In this document: piece by piece, positions 8,536-17,912 of the stretch
How the letters are laid out: every line of letters begins with the position of its first letter
Numbering within the stretch: the stretch's first letter is position 1
Source of the DNA: an uncultured Alphaproteobacteria bacterium
Lineage (GTDB): Bacteria; Pseudomonadota; Alphaproteobacteria; HIMB59; GCA-002718135
Direction of reading: 5' to 3'
DNA length: 64,000 bases
Assembly: GCA_902572735.1 (NCBI GenBank)
Contig: CACGGX010000001.1
Coordinates: 124,001-188,000 of the forward strand
Position numbers and translations under genes: made by a program
The notes under the pieces: model-generated
What the model was told of the DNA's origin: nothing
What the model saw: the letters and a program-made list of their open reading frames with translations, nothing else
Database searches by the model: none

Positions 8536-11046
8536 GTGTCATCACGATACAATCATAAATTAGTTGAAAAAAAATGGCAGGACACCTGGTCAAAAAATAA
8601 AGTTTTTAAAACATTAAGAGATGAGAACAAAAAAAAATTTTATGTTTTAGAAATGTTTCCTTATCCATCTGGTAAAATACACATGGGGCATGTAAGGAAT
8701 TATACATTAGGTGATGTAGTAGCAAGATACAAAAAGATGAAGGGTTATAATGTTTTACACCCCATGGGCTGGGATGCTTTTGGCCTACCGGCTGAAAACG
8801 CTGCTTTAACAGAAAAAAAACATCCTGAGAGCTGGACATATCAAAATATTAATACGATGAAAAATCAGTTATTAAAAATGGGCTTGTCTTTGGATTGGGA
8901 AAGAGAAATTGCCACTTGCCACCCTGAATATTACAAGCATGAACAAAAGTTTTTTATTGATATGTTTAATGCTGGACTTGCATACAAAAAAGAGGCTGAA
9001 GTAAATTGGGATCCAGTAGATAAAACGGTTCTTGCAAATGAACAAGTGATTGATGGGAAGGGTTGGAGATCAGGTGCAACCGTTGAAAAGAAAAAATTGT
9101 CACAATGGTTTTTGAAAATTAGTAAATATTCTGATGAGCTTTTAGAAGATTTAAATAATTTAAATAATTGGCCTAATAAAGTCAAAATTATGCAGTCTAA
9201 TTGGATTGGTAAATCTGTTGGGGCTGAAATTGATTTTAAGATTTTAGGAATTAATGACAAAATAAAAGTATTCACAACACGACCAGATACAATTTATGGA
9301 GCAACTTTTATTGCACTATCAAGTGAACATAAATTAATTGTAAATATTTCAAAAGAAAATCTGGAATTACAAAAATTTATCAAAGATTGTGAAAATCTAA
9401 ATCCTGAAAAAACAAAAAAAGGCTTTAATACTGGTTTGTTTGTTGAGCATCCATTTATCATAGGAAGAAAACTGCCAGTTTTTGTTGCCAATTTTGTTTT
9501 AAAAGAATACGGACTTGGAGCTATTTTTGGTTGCCCCGCACATGATCAGAGAGATTTAGATTTTGCAAAAGAGTACAAATTAGATGTTATAACAGTAGTA
9601 AAGCCAAAAACTGTTGAAGAAAATTTATTTAAAGTTGAATCTACGGCCTTTACTGATGATGGAATAATAATTAATTCAGAATTTTTAAATGGGTTAAGTA
9701 CAGAAAAAGCAAAGAACAAAATAATTGTTGAAATAGAGAAAAAGGGAATAGGAAAAAAACAAATAAACTTTAAATTAAGAGATTGGGGTATTTCAAGGCA
9801 AAGATTTTGGGGTTGCCCAATACCAATAATTTATAGAGAAGATGGAGAAATACTGGCAGTAGAAGATAATCAGCTTCCAGTTAAACTTCCAAATATTGAA
9901 AATTTTACTGAATCATCTAGCGCTTTAAGCAATATTCCAGGTTGGAAAGAAACGGTTTGTCCTAAAACTGGAATGAAGGCATATAGAGAGACGGATACTT
10001 TTGATACTTTTTTTGAATCCTCATGGTATTTTTTTCGATATTGTAATGCAAGATTAGACAAACCCTTTGATAAAAAAGATATAAATTATTGGCTACCAGT
10101 TGATCAGTATATTGGCGGTATTGAACATGCTATTTTACACTTATTGTATTCTAGATTTTTTACGAAAGCATTAAGGGACCTTGGTTATTTTAATTTAGAC
10201 GAACCTTTTAAAGGATTGTTTACTCAAGGTATGGTTACTCATGTTACTTACAAAAATAAATTGGGCGAATGGGTTGAGCCTAATGATATAGAAATTAGAA
10301 ATGGTAAATTACAAGACAAAGAAGGTAATGCAATAGAAACAGGAAAAGTTGAAAAAATGAGTAAATCAAAAAAAAATGTTGTTGATCCTAATGATATAAT
10401 AACTTCATATGGTGCCGATACGGCAAGATGGTTTATGTTATCTGATAGCCCCCCTGAAAGGGATTTGCAATGGACAGACACAGGGATATCTTCATCATTT
10501 AAATTTATTAATAAAATATACGACTTTGTAAATAAATTAGAAAACTATAATTCAAATAAAGTAGATGACATTGGTGTTCTAGAAGATTTAAAAAATATCA
10601 TTAACGAGGTGTCAGAAAATATAGAAGCTTTTCAGTTTAATAAATCAGTTGCCAAAATTTATGAATTTGTAAACATTCTTAATGATTCAATATTAAATAA
10701 AAAATTATCTAAAAACAACTTCTTATGGTCACTTGAAAAATTATGTATTATTTTACAGCCTTTTGTCCCTCATATTAGTGAAGAAATGTGGTTTAAAATA
10801 GGTAATAAGGGCTTATGTGTTAATGAAGCTTGGCCCACAGAAAGTGTGAAGAAGAAAAATAAGTCAAAGATAGCAATACAAATAAACGGAAAAACAAGAG
10901 AGGTTATAGAAATTGATACCTCTCTTACAAAAGATGGTGTTTTAGAAATTATAAAAAATAATAATAAAATTAAAAAAAGTCTTGTTGGGAAAAATATTCA
11001 AAGAGAAATATATGTTCCTGGAAAAATCTTAAACCTAGTTATATAA
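8536..11046 (+). CDS. leuS: Leucine--tRNA ligase
   Basis: An 836-residue class I aminoacyl-tRNA synthetase. The HIGH-type motif appears in [12 protein letters not shown] near residue 43, the KMSKS loop in EKMSKSKKN near residue 610, and a CP1 editing domain lies between them ([12 protein letters not shown] and [10 protein letters not shown] near 255-345). It charges tRNA-Leu and removes mischarged norvaline or isoleucine. Length is close to the usual 860. The start is GTG at 8536, immediately after the DUF3576 gene; no better ATG precedes the conserved N-terminal [11 protein letters not shown]. The gene order leuS-lptE-holA is classical. Confidence 0.97.
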   Translation: MSSRYNHKLVEKKWQDTWSKNKVFKTLRDENKKKFYVLEMFPYPSGKIHMGHVRNYTLGDVVARYKKMKGYNVLHPMGWDAFGLPAENAALTEKKHPESWTYQNINTMKNQLLKMGLSLDWEREIATCHPEYYKHEQKFFIDMFNAGLAYKKEAEVNWDPVDKTVLANEQVIDGKGWRSGATVEKKKLSQWFLKISKYSDELLEDLNNLNNWPNKVKIMQSNWIGKSVGAEIDFKILGINDKIKVFTTRPDTIYGATFIALSSEHKLIVNISKENLELQKFIKDCENLNPEKTKKGFNTGLFVEHPFIIGRKLPVFVANFVLKEYGLGAIFGCPAHDQRDLDFAKEYKLDVITVVKPKTVEENLFKVESTAFTDDGIIINSEFLNGLSTEKAKNKIIVEIEKKGIGKKQINFKLRDWGISRQRFWGCPIPIIYREDGEILAVEDNQLPVKLPNIENFTESSSALSNIPGWKETVCPKTGMKAYRETDTFDTFFESSWYFFRYCNARLDKPFDKKDINYWLPVDQYIGGIEHAILHLLYSRFFTKALRDLGYFNLDEPFKGLFTQGMVTHVTYKNKLGEWVEPNDIEIRNGKLQDKEGNAIETGKVEKMSKSKKNVVDPNDIITSYGADTARWFMLSDSPPERDLQWTDTGISSSFKFINKIYDFVNKLENYNSNKVDDIGVLEDLKNIINEVSENIEAFQFNKSVAKIYEFVNILNDSILNKKLSKNNFLWSLEKLCIILQPFVPHISEEMWFKIGNKGLCVNEAWPTESVKKKNKSKIAIQINGKTREVIEIDTSLTKDGVLEIIKNNNKIKKSLVGKNIQREIYVPGKILNLVI

Positions 11047-11531
11047 TGAAAAAATTATCTATAGTTTTTGCTTTGTTTTTTCTGTTTTCTTGTGGTGACA
11101 TAGATTTTGTTTACAATGATAACAAGAACTTGGTAAACCCTCTTTATCAAAAAACCAATGTTAATACATCGGGCGTTGATTTAAATTTTATAAATTCATA
11201 TATACCTATGTTTTTTGGAGACAATAAAGAGAATGTTTTTAATCTTCTTATTAATATTGAAGAGAAAAAAACAAAAAGATCAGTTGAAACAAATCAAGCA
11301 ACATCTAACCTTAGATATGAATTAAGGTTTTTTTATACATTAATATTGAATAAAGATAGTTGTGTAACCTATGAAAAAGAAATAACTTCTTACTTTTCAA
11401 TCATACCAAAGTCTTCAGGGTATAATTATGGAACTGACTCATCGTTAGAAAAAAAATATGAGTTAGCAATATCAGATAATTTAAACCAATTTGTGTCTAT
11501 ATTATCAGATAAAAGTATCTATGATTGTTAA
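11046..11531 (+). CDS. lptE: LptE-like LPS-assembly lipoprotein
   Basis: A 161-residue lipoprotein: signal peptide with lipobox LFSC and acylated Cys near residue 16, followed by a small alpha/beta body. Sequence similarity to LptE is weak by eye, but the position between leuS and holA is where proteobacteria encode LptE, the plug that helps LptD insert lipopolysaccharide into the outer membrane. Its ATG overlaps the leuS stop by one base (TAATG), and it overlaps the holA ATG by one base, so the three genes are translationally coupled. Call rests mainly on context. Confidence 0.7.
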   Translation: MKKLSIVFALFFLFSCGDIDFVYNDNKNLVNPLYQKTNVNTSGVDLNFINSYIPMFFGDNKENVFNLLINIEEKKTKRSVETNQATSNLRYELRFFYTLILNKDSCVTYEKEITSYFSIIPKSSGYNYGTDSSLEKKYELAISDNLNQFVSILSDKSIYDC

Positions 11532-12469
11532 TGAAAATCAACCCACTAATTATATTATTAAATAATGAATTTAAGCTAGACAAGAAATTTTATTTTATTG
11601 GCGGAAATGAAGTTACGCTTATGGAAAAAATAAAATCATTAATACTTAAAAAATATCAACAAAATGAAAAGTATGAAATTGTTAATATTGAGACTATTAG
11701 AGATTTTGTAGATGAAGAAGGTTTGTTTGGAAATAAAAAAATATTTATTGGAAAGGATTGTAAAGGAATTAATGATGAAAATTTAAATAAAGCCAGAAAA
11801 TCAAATGGTATTTTTATTTTTATAAAAGAAAACTCACAAAGTACTAAAAAAATTAAGGCTTTATTTGTTAAGGACAATGACTCATACTCTATTGATTGTT
11901 ACGAACTAGATAGGGATTCAAGAATTAAGATTTTAAATGATTTTATAAACATAAATAAGTTAAATATTTCAGAAGAAATCTATTGGATGTTAATTGATAG
12001 GTTAGATAGTAAATTTATTTTTTTTGAAAACAACCTAAAAAAAATTTTAGATTTAAACAATATAGATATTACAACAAATAATATAAAAAAAATATTAACA
12101 ATAGAGGAATCAGGGAAGGAAAAGTTATTTTTTAGTTTATTAAAAAAAAACAAAGATATAGTTGAGTTGTATAGAAATAAAATCCTAACTGACTCAGATG
12201 TTAATATTCTTTATTATTCTTTTAAATATTTTTGTCAGCTAATAATTGATTCTAAAAGTGAGGATGAGTATATAAAAAAAATTCCAATATATTTATTTCG
12301 AGAAAAGAATTATCTAATAGATTTTTATCGTAAATATAATTCTGGTAAAAAAAAATTATTGATAAAATTACTTTCATCAACTGAAAATATTTTGCGAAAA
12401 GAAAGTAGTTTATCTTTAGCTTCTGGTCTTCGTTTTGTTTTAAATGTTAAAAAAATTACTATTTCTTAA
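11531..12469 (+). CDS. holA: DNA polymerase III delta subunit
   Basis: A 312-residue protein from the ATG at 11531, which overlaps the lptE stop; an in-frame TTG at 11525 is less likely. The N-terminal part (YFIGGNEVTLMEKIKSLI) and the helical C-terminus fit the delta subunit of the clamp loader, which opens the beta clamp. Sequence is divergent and Lys/Asn/Ile-rich, as expected in this AT-rich genome, so recognition leans on length and on the conserved leuS-lptE-holA order. The 3' end overlaps parB of the opposite strand by 11 bases. Confidence 0.82.
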   Translation: MKINPLIILLNNEFKLDKKFYFIGGNEVTLMEKIKSLILKKYQQNEKYEIVNIETIRDFVDEEGLFGNKKIFIGKDCKGINDENLNKARKSNGIFIFIKENSQSTKKIKALFVKDNDSYSIDCYELDRDSRIKILNDFININKLNISEEIYWMLIDRLDSKFIFFENNLKKILDLNNIDITTNNIKKILTIEESGKEKLFFSLLKKNKDIVELYRNKILTDSDVNILYYSFKYFCQLIIDSKSEDEYIKKIPIYLFREKNYLIDFYRKYNSGKKKLLIKLLSSTENILRKESSLSLASGLRFVLNVKKITIS

Positions 12470-13298
12470 GCCTTTTCATCAAGTCATCTAATTGATTTAA
12501 GTCAGAATAATATAAAGTGAGTGATCCTGAGGATCCACTTTCATTAAATTGTATTGATGTTTTTAAACCTATTTTATCTGAGAGCTCTTTTTCTAAATCA
12601 ATAATATTTGGATCTTTAAGTGTTTTTTTTGTTTTATTTTTTTTAAACTCAGATGTTATTTTTTCTACTTGTCTTACACTAAGTTTTTTTTCTATTATTT
12701 CATTTGCTTTATAAATAGCATTGGGCACACCAATAAGCGCTCTTGCATGGCCCATTGATAGTTCTCCCTCTATCACCATTTTTTGAATTTTTGGATCAAG
12801 CTCTAAAAGACGTAAAATATTTGAAACATGGCTAGGGCTTTTACCAATTAGTTTAGCGAGGTTTTCGTTACTAATAGATTTGATATTTATTAATCCTTTG
12901 TATGCATTAGCTTCTTCAATAACATTTAGGTCTTCTCTTTGAATGTTTTCGATTAAAGCTGCCTCTAAAATACCTGTGTCATTAATATTTTTAATAACAC
13001 AGTCCACCTCATGCATTCCATTTAATTGACAGGCTCTCCACCTTCTTTCGCCCGCTATAATTTGAAATTGACCGTTACTTATTGGCTTAACAATAATAGG
13101 CTGAATTAAGCCTTGGTTTTTAATTGAGGAAGAAAGTTCTTTAAGCTCTTCATTTTTAAAGTTTTTTCTTGGTTGTGCTGGATTTGGTATTATTTGTGAA
13201 ATATTAATTTTTTGAACACCATTAATATTTTCATTGTTATTGTTAGATTTTGACAAAAGTGCCCCTAGGCCCATTCCTAGTTTGTTTTCTTTATTCAT
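12459..13298 (-). CDS. parB: Chromosome partitioning protein ParB
   Basis: A 279-residue ParB/Spo0J. The N-terminal LGMGLGALLSK peptide recalls the segment that stimulates ParA ATPase. The CTPase/ParB-N domain carries IIPNPAQPRK, GLIQPIIVK and AGERRWRA, followed by ENIQREDLNVIEEA. The helix-turn-helix that reads parS follows (LAKLIGKSPSHVSNILRLLEL), and a C-terminal dimerisation segment ends the protein. It loads as a sliding clamp at parS; two candidate sites lie about 3.2 kb away at mnmG/mnmE. It overlaps parA by 8 bases, so both come from one transcript. Confidence 0.96.
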   Translation of the reverse strand: MNKENKLGMGLGALLSKSNNNNENINGVQKINISQIIPNPAQPRKNFKNEELKELSSSIKNQGLIQPIIVKPISNGQFQIIAGERRWRACQLNGMHEVDCVIKNINDTGILEAALIENIQREDLNVIEEANAYKGLINIKSISNENLAKLIGKSPSHVSNILRLLELDPKIQKMVIEGELSMGHARALIGVPNAIYKANEIIEKKLSVRQVEKITSEFKKNKTKKTLKDPNIIDLEKELSDKIGLKTSIQFNESGSSGSLTLYYSDLNQLDDLMKRLKK

Positions 13299-14064
13299 AA
13301 TTTTTATTTTGATTTAAAATTACTTCTTTTGCAAGCTCAATATAAGCTAAAGAGCCCGCGGCTTGTGTATCGTAAACCAATGCTGGTTTACCATGACTTG
13401 GTGCTTCCGATATTTTAACATTTCTTGGAATTGTGGTTTTATATACTTGATTTCCAAAATGTTGCCTTACATCTTTCTCTACAAGTGAGCTTAATGAATT
13501 TCTTTTATCTAACATTGTAAGTAATATTCCTTCAATTTTTAAGTCTTTGTTATAATTTTGTTGAATTAGTTTGATTGTGTTCATTAAAGCCGAAAGGCCC
13601 TCAAGGGCAAAAAACTCTGATTGAAGAGGAATTAGTGTTGTATTTGATGCTACTAATGAATTAATAGTTAGCAAGCCAAGTGCTGGTGGGCAATCTACAA
13701 AAATAAAATCGAAATTATCAATTTCAGCAAAGATTGATTTAAATACAAACTCTCTGTCTTCAAAATTTGTTAACTCTACCTCGGCTGCAGCTAAGTCTGT
13801 GTTTGCTCCAATTATTTTTAGACCAGGTATTAATGTTTCTTTTATTCCTTCTTTAAGAAGTCTCTTTTCATGAATCATTTCATAAATAGACGGCTTTCTA
13901 TCATCGTGGGCAAGCCCTAGTCCTGTGCTAGCATTACCTTGGGGGTCAGCATCAACGATTAAAACATTTTTTTTCACTGCAGCTAATGAAGTGGCTAAGT
14001 TTATTGTAGTTGTAGTTTTTCCAACACCGCCCTTTTGATTTGAAATAGAAATAATTTTTTTCAC
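13291..14064 (-). CDS. parA: Chromosome partitioning ATPase ParA
   Basis: A 257-residue ParA/Soj ATPase with the deviant Walker A KGGVGKTT near residue 11, Walker A' VDADPQGN, and Walker B FIFVDCPPALG. The short N-terminus without an extra helix-turn-helix marks it as the chromosomal (Soj) type rather than a plasmid P1-type ParA. With ParB it moves the origin region toward the cell pole. It overlaps rsmG by 4 bases and parB by 8, giving a tight rsmG-parA-parB unit. Confidence 0.97.
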   Translation of the reverse strand: MKKIISISNQKGGVGKTTTTINLATSLAAVKKNVLIVDADPQGNASTGLGLAHDDRKPSIYEMIHEKRLLKEGIKETLIPGLKIIGANTDLAAAEVELTNFEDREFVFKSIFAEIDNFDFIFVDCPPALGLLTINSLVASNTTLIPLQSEFFALEGLSALMNTIKLIQQNYNKDLKIEGILLTMLDKRNSLSSLVEKDVRQHFGNQVYKTTIPRNVKISEAPSHGKPALVYDTQAAGSLAYIELAKEVILNQNKNYE

Positions 14065-14666
14065 AGTTTTTTATATTTGCTTATTTTTAACACATACCCA
14101 TTACCCTCACTTTGACTTGGATAAAGATTGTATTCAAAGCTAAAGGATTTTTTTGCATCATGTATTTCTTTCTTAACACTTCTTCCTTTTAGAAAAAGTA
14201 GTGATGTATTTTTTTTAGTAAAAAAGCGTGAATAATCTAATAATTTTGCTAATGGAGCAAAGGCTCGGCAGATAATAAAGTCAAATTTTTGATTTTTGAT
14301 TTTTTCAACCCTTGTACAAATAGTTTTTATTTCTACCTTTTGCTCGTGTGCAAATTCTTTAATAAAGTTTATTTTTTTCATTTTTGAGTCAATCAATAGT
14401 ATGTTTGAATACCCAAAAATATGTAAGATCACCCCTGGTAAGCCTGCACCAGTTCCAAGGTCTATTATTGATGCATTTTTTTTCAGAATAAATTCAGACA
14501 ATTGTAATGAATCATTAATATGTCTATCCCAAGCAACATCAATTGTAGAAGGCCCTACTAAATTGTGTATTTGGTTGCTTTTTGTTAGCTTTAATATGTA
14601 GCTATCGATTAAATCAATTTGCCTTCTGTTAAGATTGTATTTTTTTATTACAGCGCTTTTATCCAA
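14061..14666 (-). CDS. rsmG: 16S rRNA (guanine-527-N7) methyltransferase
   Basis: A 201-residue SAM-dependent methyltransferase (GidB). The SAM-binding strand and loop IIDLGTGAGLPG lies near residue 67, followed by LLIDSKMKKINFI and FDFIICRAFAPL. WDRHINDSLQL before the SAM loop is the family signature. It methylates G527 of 16S rRNA; loss gives low-level streptomycin resistance in other bacteria. One base separates it from mnmG upstream, the classic gidA-gidB pair. Confidence 0.95.
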   Translation of the reverse strand: MDKSAVIKKYNLNRRQIDLIDSYILKLTKSNQIHNLVGPSTIDVAWDRHINDSLQLSEFILKKNASIIDLGTGAGLPGVILHIFGYSNILLIDSKMKKINFIKEFAHEQKVEIKTICTRVEKIKNQKFDFIICRAFAPLAKLLDYSRFFTKKNTSLLFLKGRSVKKEIHDAKKSFSFEYNLYPSQSEGNGYVLKISKYKKL

Positions 14667-14667
14667 A

Positions 14668-16533
14668 TTATGCTGCTTTTTTATTTTTATTTTTTTTAAT
14701 ATATCTAAGAAGTGCTATGGTGGCAGCTGGTGTTACGCCCGATATTCTTGAGGCTGCCCCAAGAGTTGGTGGTTTAATTTTCGATAATTTTTCTACTATC
14801 TCATTGGATAAGCTGCCAACTAGTTTATAATTAGTTGATTTTGGAATTGTTAAACTTTCTTCTTTTTCAAAATCTTGAATATCCATTCTTTGCCTATCAA
14901 GATAACCTGAGTACTTAGCTTCAATTTCTATTTGTTCTATTACATCGTCTTCTAAATCACTTAATTCAGGAAGTATTTTTTTGAGCTTGGTGGTTGTAAT
15001 ATTAGAAAACGACAAAAGGTCTATGATATTTCTTTTCTTACCATCTTTGTTTATTTTTATCCCCTTTTTCAGAAGTGCGTCTGGTGAGAATTTATGTTTT
15101 TTTACAAACTTAAACCCCTCTTTTATCCTTCTGGATTTTTTTTCAAATTCTTTTTGCCTATCTATATCAACACAACCTATATCAATTCCAAGAGGTGTAA
15201 GTCTTAAATCTGCATTATCAGCCCGAAGTAAAAGTCTATATTCGGACCTTGAAGTGAACATTCTATATGGCTCTTTAGTTCCTTTTGTAACCAAATCGTC
15301 TATCAAAACACCTATATATCCAGAGGATCTAGGTATTATAAATTCTTTATTAGATGTTGTTTTAAGTGATGCATTTATCCCAGCCATTATACCTTGTGCA
15401 GCTGCTTCTTCGTATCCGGTTGTTCCATTTATCTGCCCTGCAAAAAATAAGTTTTTAATTTTTTTTGTTTCAAGTGTGTGTGTAAGTTCTTGTGGGTCAA
15501 CAAAATCATATTCAATTGCATAAGCAGGTTGTGTAATTGTAACATTCTCTAAACCTTTAATCGTTTTAACAAATTGCTCTTGAATTTCAGTTGGAAGTGA
15601 AGAGGATATTCCGTTTGGATATATTAAATCACTATCTAATCCTTCTGGTTCAAGAAATATCTGGTGTGATGATTTATTTTTAAATTTATGAATCTTATCT
15701 TCAATAGATGGGCAATACCTAGCTCCCATTGATTGTATTTCTCCAGAATACATTGGTGACAGGTTGAGGTTCTGCGCAATTATTTCATGAGTGTTTTTGT
15801 TAGTATGGGTAATAAAACAAGATATTTGGGGAATGTGGATATCTCTGTTGATAAAAGAAAATGGAATAGGTTTTTTATCTGGGTGTTGTTCATCTAAGTC
15901 ATTGAATTTTATGGTTTTTTTTAGTAATCTTGGGGGTGTTCCTGTCTTCAATCTGCCTATTGAAAACTTTAGTTCCTTAAGTCTTTTTGCAAGTTTTATT
16001 GAGGGCTTATCTCCAACCCTTCCCGCTTCTTGTTTTTCAGAACCTATTCTTATTAACCCTTGTAAGAAAGTGCCTGTGGTTAAAACTACAGTTTTGGAAG
16101 ATATTTTTTTATTATCGCCTAAAACCACGCCCATTACCTGATTTTTTGAAACAATTAAATCTTCTACTGACCCTTCTATGATTTGAAGGTTTTTTTGCCC
16201 GGACACTAGATCATTTATAGCATTTTTATATAAAATTCGGTCTGTTTGAGCCCTTGGACCCCTTACAGCAGCACCCCTACTAGAGTTTAGCATTCTAAAT
16301 TGTATACAGGATCTGTCTGTAGCTTTGGCCATTATTCCATCTAAAGCATCTATTTCCTTTACAAGATGGCCTTTTCCAAGACCTCCAATTGCAGGATTGC
16401 ATGACATTTCTCCTATTTTATCAATTTTATGAGTAATTAAAGCTGTTTTTGATCCAGTTCTTGCAGATGAGCATGCTGCTTCTACACCCGCATGCCCCCC
16501 GCCAATTACAATTACATCAAATTTATTGCCCAT
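14668..16533 (-). CDS. mnmG: tRNA uridine 5-carboxymethylaminomethyl modification enzyme MnmG
   Basis: From the ATG at 16533 the protein has 621 residues, the usual size. It opens with the FAD-binding motif [14 protein letters not shown], continues with [24 protein letters not shown], and near residue 370 carries [18 protein letters not shown], all diagnostic for MnmG/GidA. With MnmE it installs cmnm5 at wobble U34. An in-frame GTG at 16545 would add four residues, but it lies inside the parS palindrome and the extra residues are not conserved, so the ATG is preferred. The 18-base spacer to mnmE is almost entirely occupied by the parS site. Confidence 0.97.
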   Translation of the reverse strand: MGNKFDVIVIGGGHAGVEAACSSARTGSKTALITHKIDKIGEMSCNPAIGGLGKGHLVKEIDALDGIMAKATDRSCIQFRMLNSSRGAAVRGPRAQTDRILYKNAINDLVSGQKNLQIIEGSVEDLIVSKNQVMGVVLGDNKKISSKTVVLTTGTFLQGLIRIGSEKQEAGRVGDKPSIKLAKRLKELKFSIGRLKTGTPPRLLKKTIKFNDLDEQHPDKKPIPFSFINRDIHIPQISCFITHTNKNTHEIIAQNLNLSPMYSGEIQSMGARYCPSIEDKIHKFKNKSSHQIFLEPEGLDSDLIYPNGISSSLPTEIQEQFVKTIKGLENVTITQPAYAIEYDFVDPQELTHTLETKKIKNLFFAGQINGTTGYEEAAAQGIMAGINASLKTTSNKEFIIPRSSGYIGVLIDDLVTKGTKEPYRMFTSRSEYRLLLRADNADLRLTPLGIDIGCVDIDRQKEFEKKSRRIKEGFKFVKKHKFSPDALLKKGIKINKDGKKRNIIDLLSFSNITTTKLKKILPELSDLEDDVIEQIEIEAKYSGYLDRQRMDIQDFEKEESLTIPKSTNYKLVGSLSNEIVEKLSKIKPPTLGAASRISGVTPAATIALLRYIKKNKNKKAA

Positions 16534-16539
16534 GTTTCT

Positions 16540-16551
16540 TTTCACGTGAAA
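16540..16551. other. parS-like ParB-binding site (mnmE-mnmG spacer)
   Basis: A perfect 12-base palindrome, TTTCACGTGAAA, the core of the near-universal parS consensus (16 bases, TGTTTCACGTGAAACA). Expanding to 16 bases (16538-16553), only the outer positions differ. It fills the spacer between the stop of mnmE and the start of mnmG, close to parAB and the presumed origin, which is where parS is expected. Confidence 0.85.
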
Positions 16552-17838
16552 TTACTTACCTATACAAAAATCACTAAATATTATATCTAAAATTTTCTCA
16601 ATATCAAATTTTTGATTAATTCCATCAATATACATAATTGATCTTCTAAGATTTTCAGCAGCAATATCTATTTCTTTTAAATCTAAGCTTTTAAGTACTA
16701 TAAGGGATTTCTTTAGGCTTTCCATATGTCTTTCACGTGAAAAGACTGGTCCAGAAATTGGTTTTTTCTTTAATTTTGAAGATATAATTTTAATAAGAGA
16801 TTCAATTCCATAACCAGATACTGATGAAATACTATGGACCCCGCTAATTTTCATTTTATTTGTATCATATTTTGATTTAACAAATATTTTTGATTTGATT
16901 TTACTGTAGTTTTTCTTTTCATTGTTTTTGAGAAAAACTATATTTAAATCGGACTTTTCAGCGCTCTCTAAGGATCTTTCAATACCTATTTTTTCAATTA
17001 AATTCTTATATTTTCTTATTCCAGCTGTATCAATAAATGTGTATTTATCTCCTTTTATATCTAGTGTAGAGGTTACTAAATCTGTTGTAGTTCCTGGTAT
17101 ATTAGTAACTATAGAAACCTCTTTATTATTAATATAATTAATAAAGGAAGATTTTCCTGTATTAGGCTTCCCAATAATAGTTATTGTAAAGCCGCTATGT
17201 ATTTGTCTAGATAAGGTTGATCTTTCGATAATATTTTCAATTTTTTTATATATGTTCTTATTTTGTTCTCTTATGCTTTTATATATTTCTTTGGGAAGGT
17301 CTTCGTCAGCAAAATCAATAATAGCCTCTATATCCGCTAGAAGTTTTTTTTGTTTATTTGATATTTCATTAATAAACTTATCTAAATTTCCACTTAAATT
17401 ACCAATTGCTATCTTTCTTTGATTTTCTGTTTCTGCATTAACTAAATCATTAATTGTTTCAGCCTCTAAAACACTAAGTTTATCATTCATTAGAGCTCTT
17501 TTGGTAAACTCTCCAGGCTCAGCAAGTCTAATTTGTTTTTTTAATAAAGTTTTAGTTATTTTGTTAATTACAGAAATACTACCATGACAAGATATTTCCA
17601 CCATATCCTCTCCCGTGTAGCTTTTTGGTGACTTAAAAAAAGTTGTCAGTGTTTGATCTACAACACTCTTTCCATCTATTAAATTATTTAATGTAGCAAA
17701 GTTTGTTTTAAATTTTTTTTTTGAAGATATTGATTTTATTAGTCTGTGAGAGCCTTTTCCTGAAACCCTAAAAACAGCTATACCTGATTTACCTCTTTGT
17801 GTAGCAAGGGCAAAAATTGTATCTTTTAAAGCTTTCAT
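16552..17838 (-). CDS. mnmE: tRNA modification GTPase MnmE
   Basis: A 428-residue GTPase. The N-terminal tetrahydrofolate-binding domain opens with DTIFALATQRGKSGIAVFRVSG, the helical middle follows, and the inserted G domain has P-loop GKPNTGKSS near residue 223, switch DTAGIR and the potassium-loop region. The chain ends CIGK, the invariant C-terminal Cys-x-Gly-Lys of MnmE. Partner of MnmG in wobble uridine modification. Slightly shorter than E. coli MnmE (454). A small hairpin (TTGGG/CCCAA, 17842-17858) lies three bases before its ATG. A second parS-like site is embedded in its coding sequence. Confidence 0.97.
   Translation of the reverse strand: MKALKDTIFALATQRGKSGIAVFRVSGKGSHRLIKSISSKKKFKTNFATLNNLIDGKSVVDQTLTTFFKSPKSYTGEDMVEISCHGSISVINKITKTLLKKQIRLAEPGEFTKRALMNDKLSVLEAETINDLVNAETENQRKIAIGNLSGNLDKFINEISNKQKKLLADIEAIIDFADEDLPKEIYKSIREQNKNIYKKIENIIERSTLSRQIHSGFTITIIGKPNTGKSSFINYINNKEVSIVTNIPGTTTDLVTSTLDIKGDKYTFIDTAGIRKYKNLIEKIGIERSLESAEKSDLNIVFLKNNEKKNYSKIKSKIFVKSKYDTNKMKISGVHSISSVSGYGIESLIKIISSKLKKKPISGPVFSRERHMESLKKSLIVLKSLDLKEIDIAAENLRRSIMYIDGINQKFDIEKILDIIFSDFCIGK
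16731..16742. other. parS-like ParB-binding site inside mnmE
   Basis: Second perfect copy of the 12-base palindrome TTTCACGTGAAA, 191 bases from the first. As a 16-mer (16729-16744) it matches the parS consensus at 13 positions. It lies in the coding region of mnmE (encoding a SRER segment near the C-terminal domain), as parS sites often do in other genomes. Confidence 0.85.
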
Positions 17839-17912
17839 TTTTTGGGAATTAAACCCAAGATAGGATTAAGTAAATAAGAAATATTAAAGCTGCGTCTTTT
17901 ATAATTTAATTT

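Noticed and set aside
16534..16545. GTG start of mnmG at 16545
   Set aside because: It lies within the parS palindrome, adds four unconserved residues and is less likely than ATG 16533.
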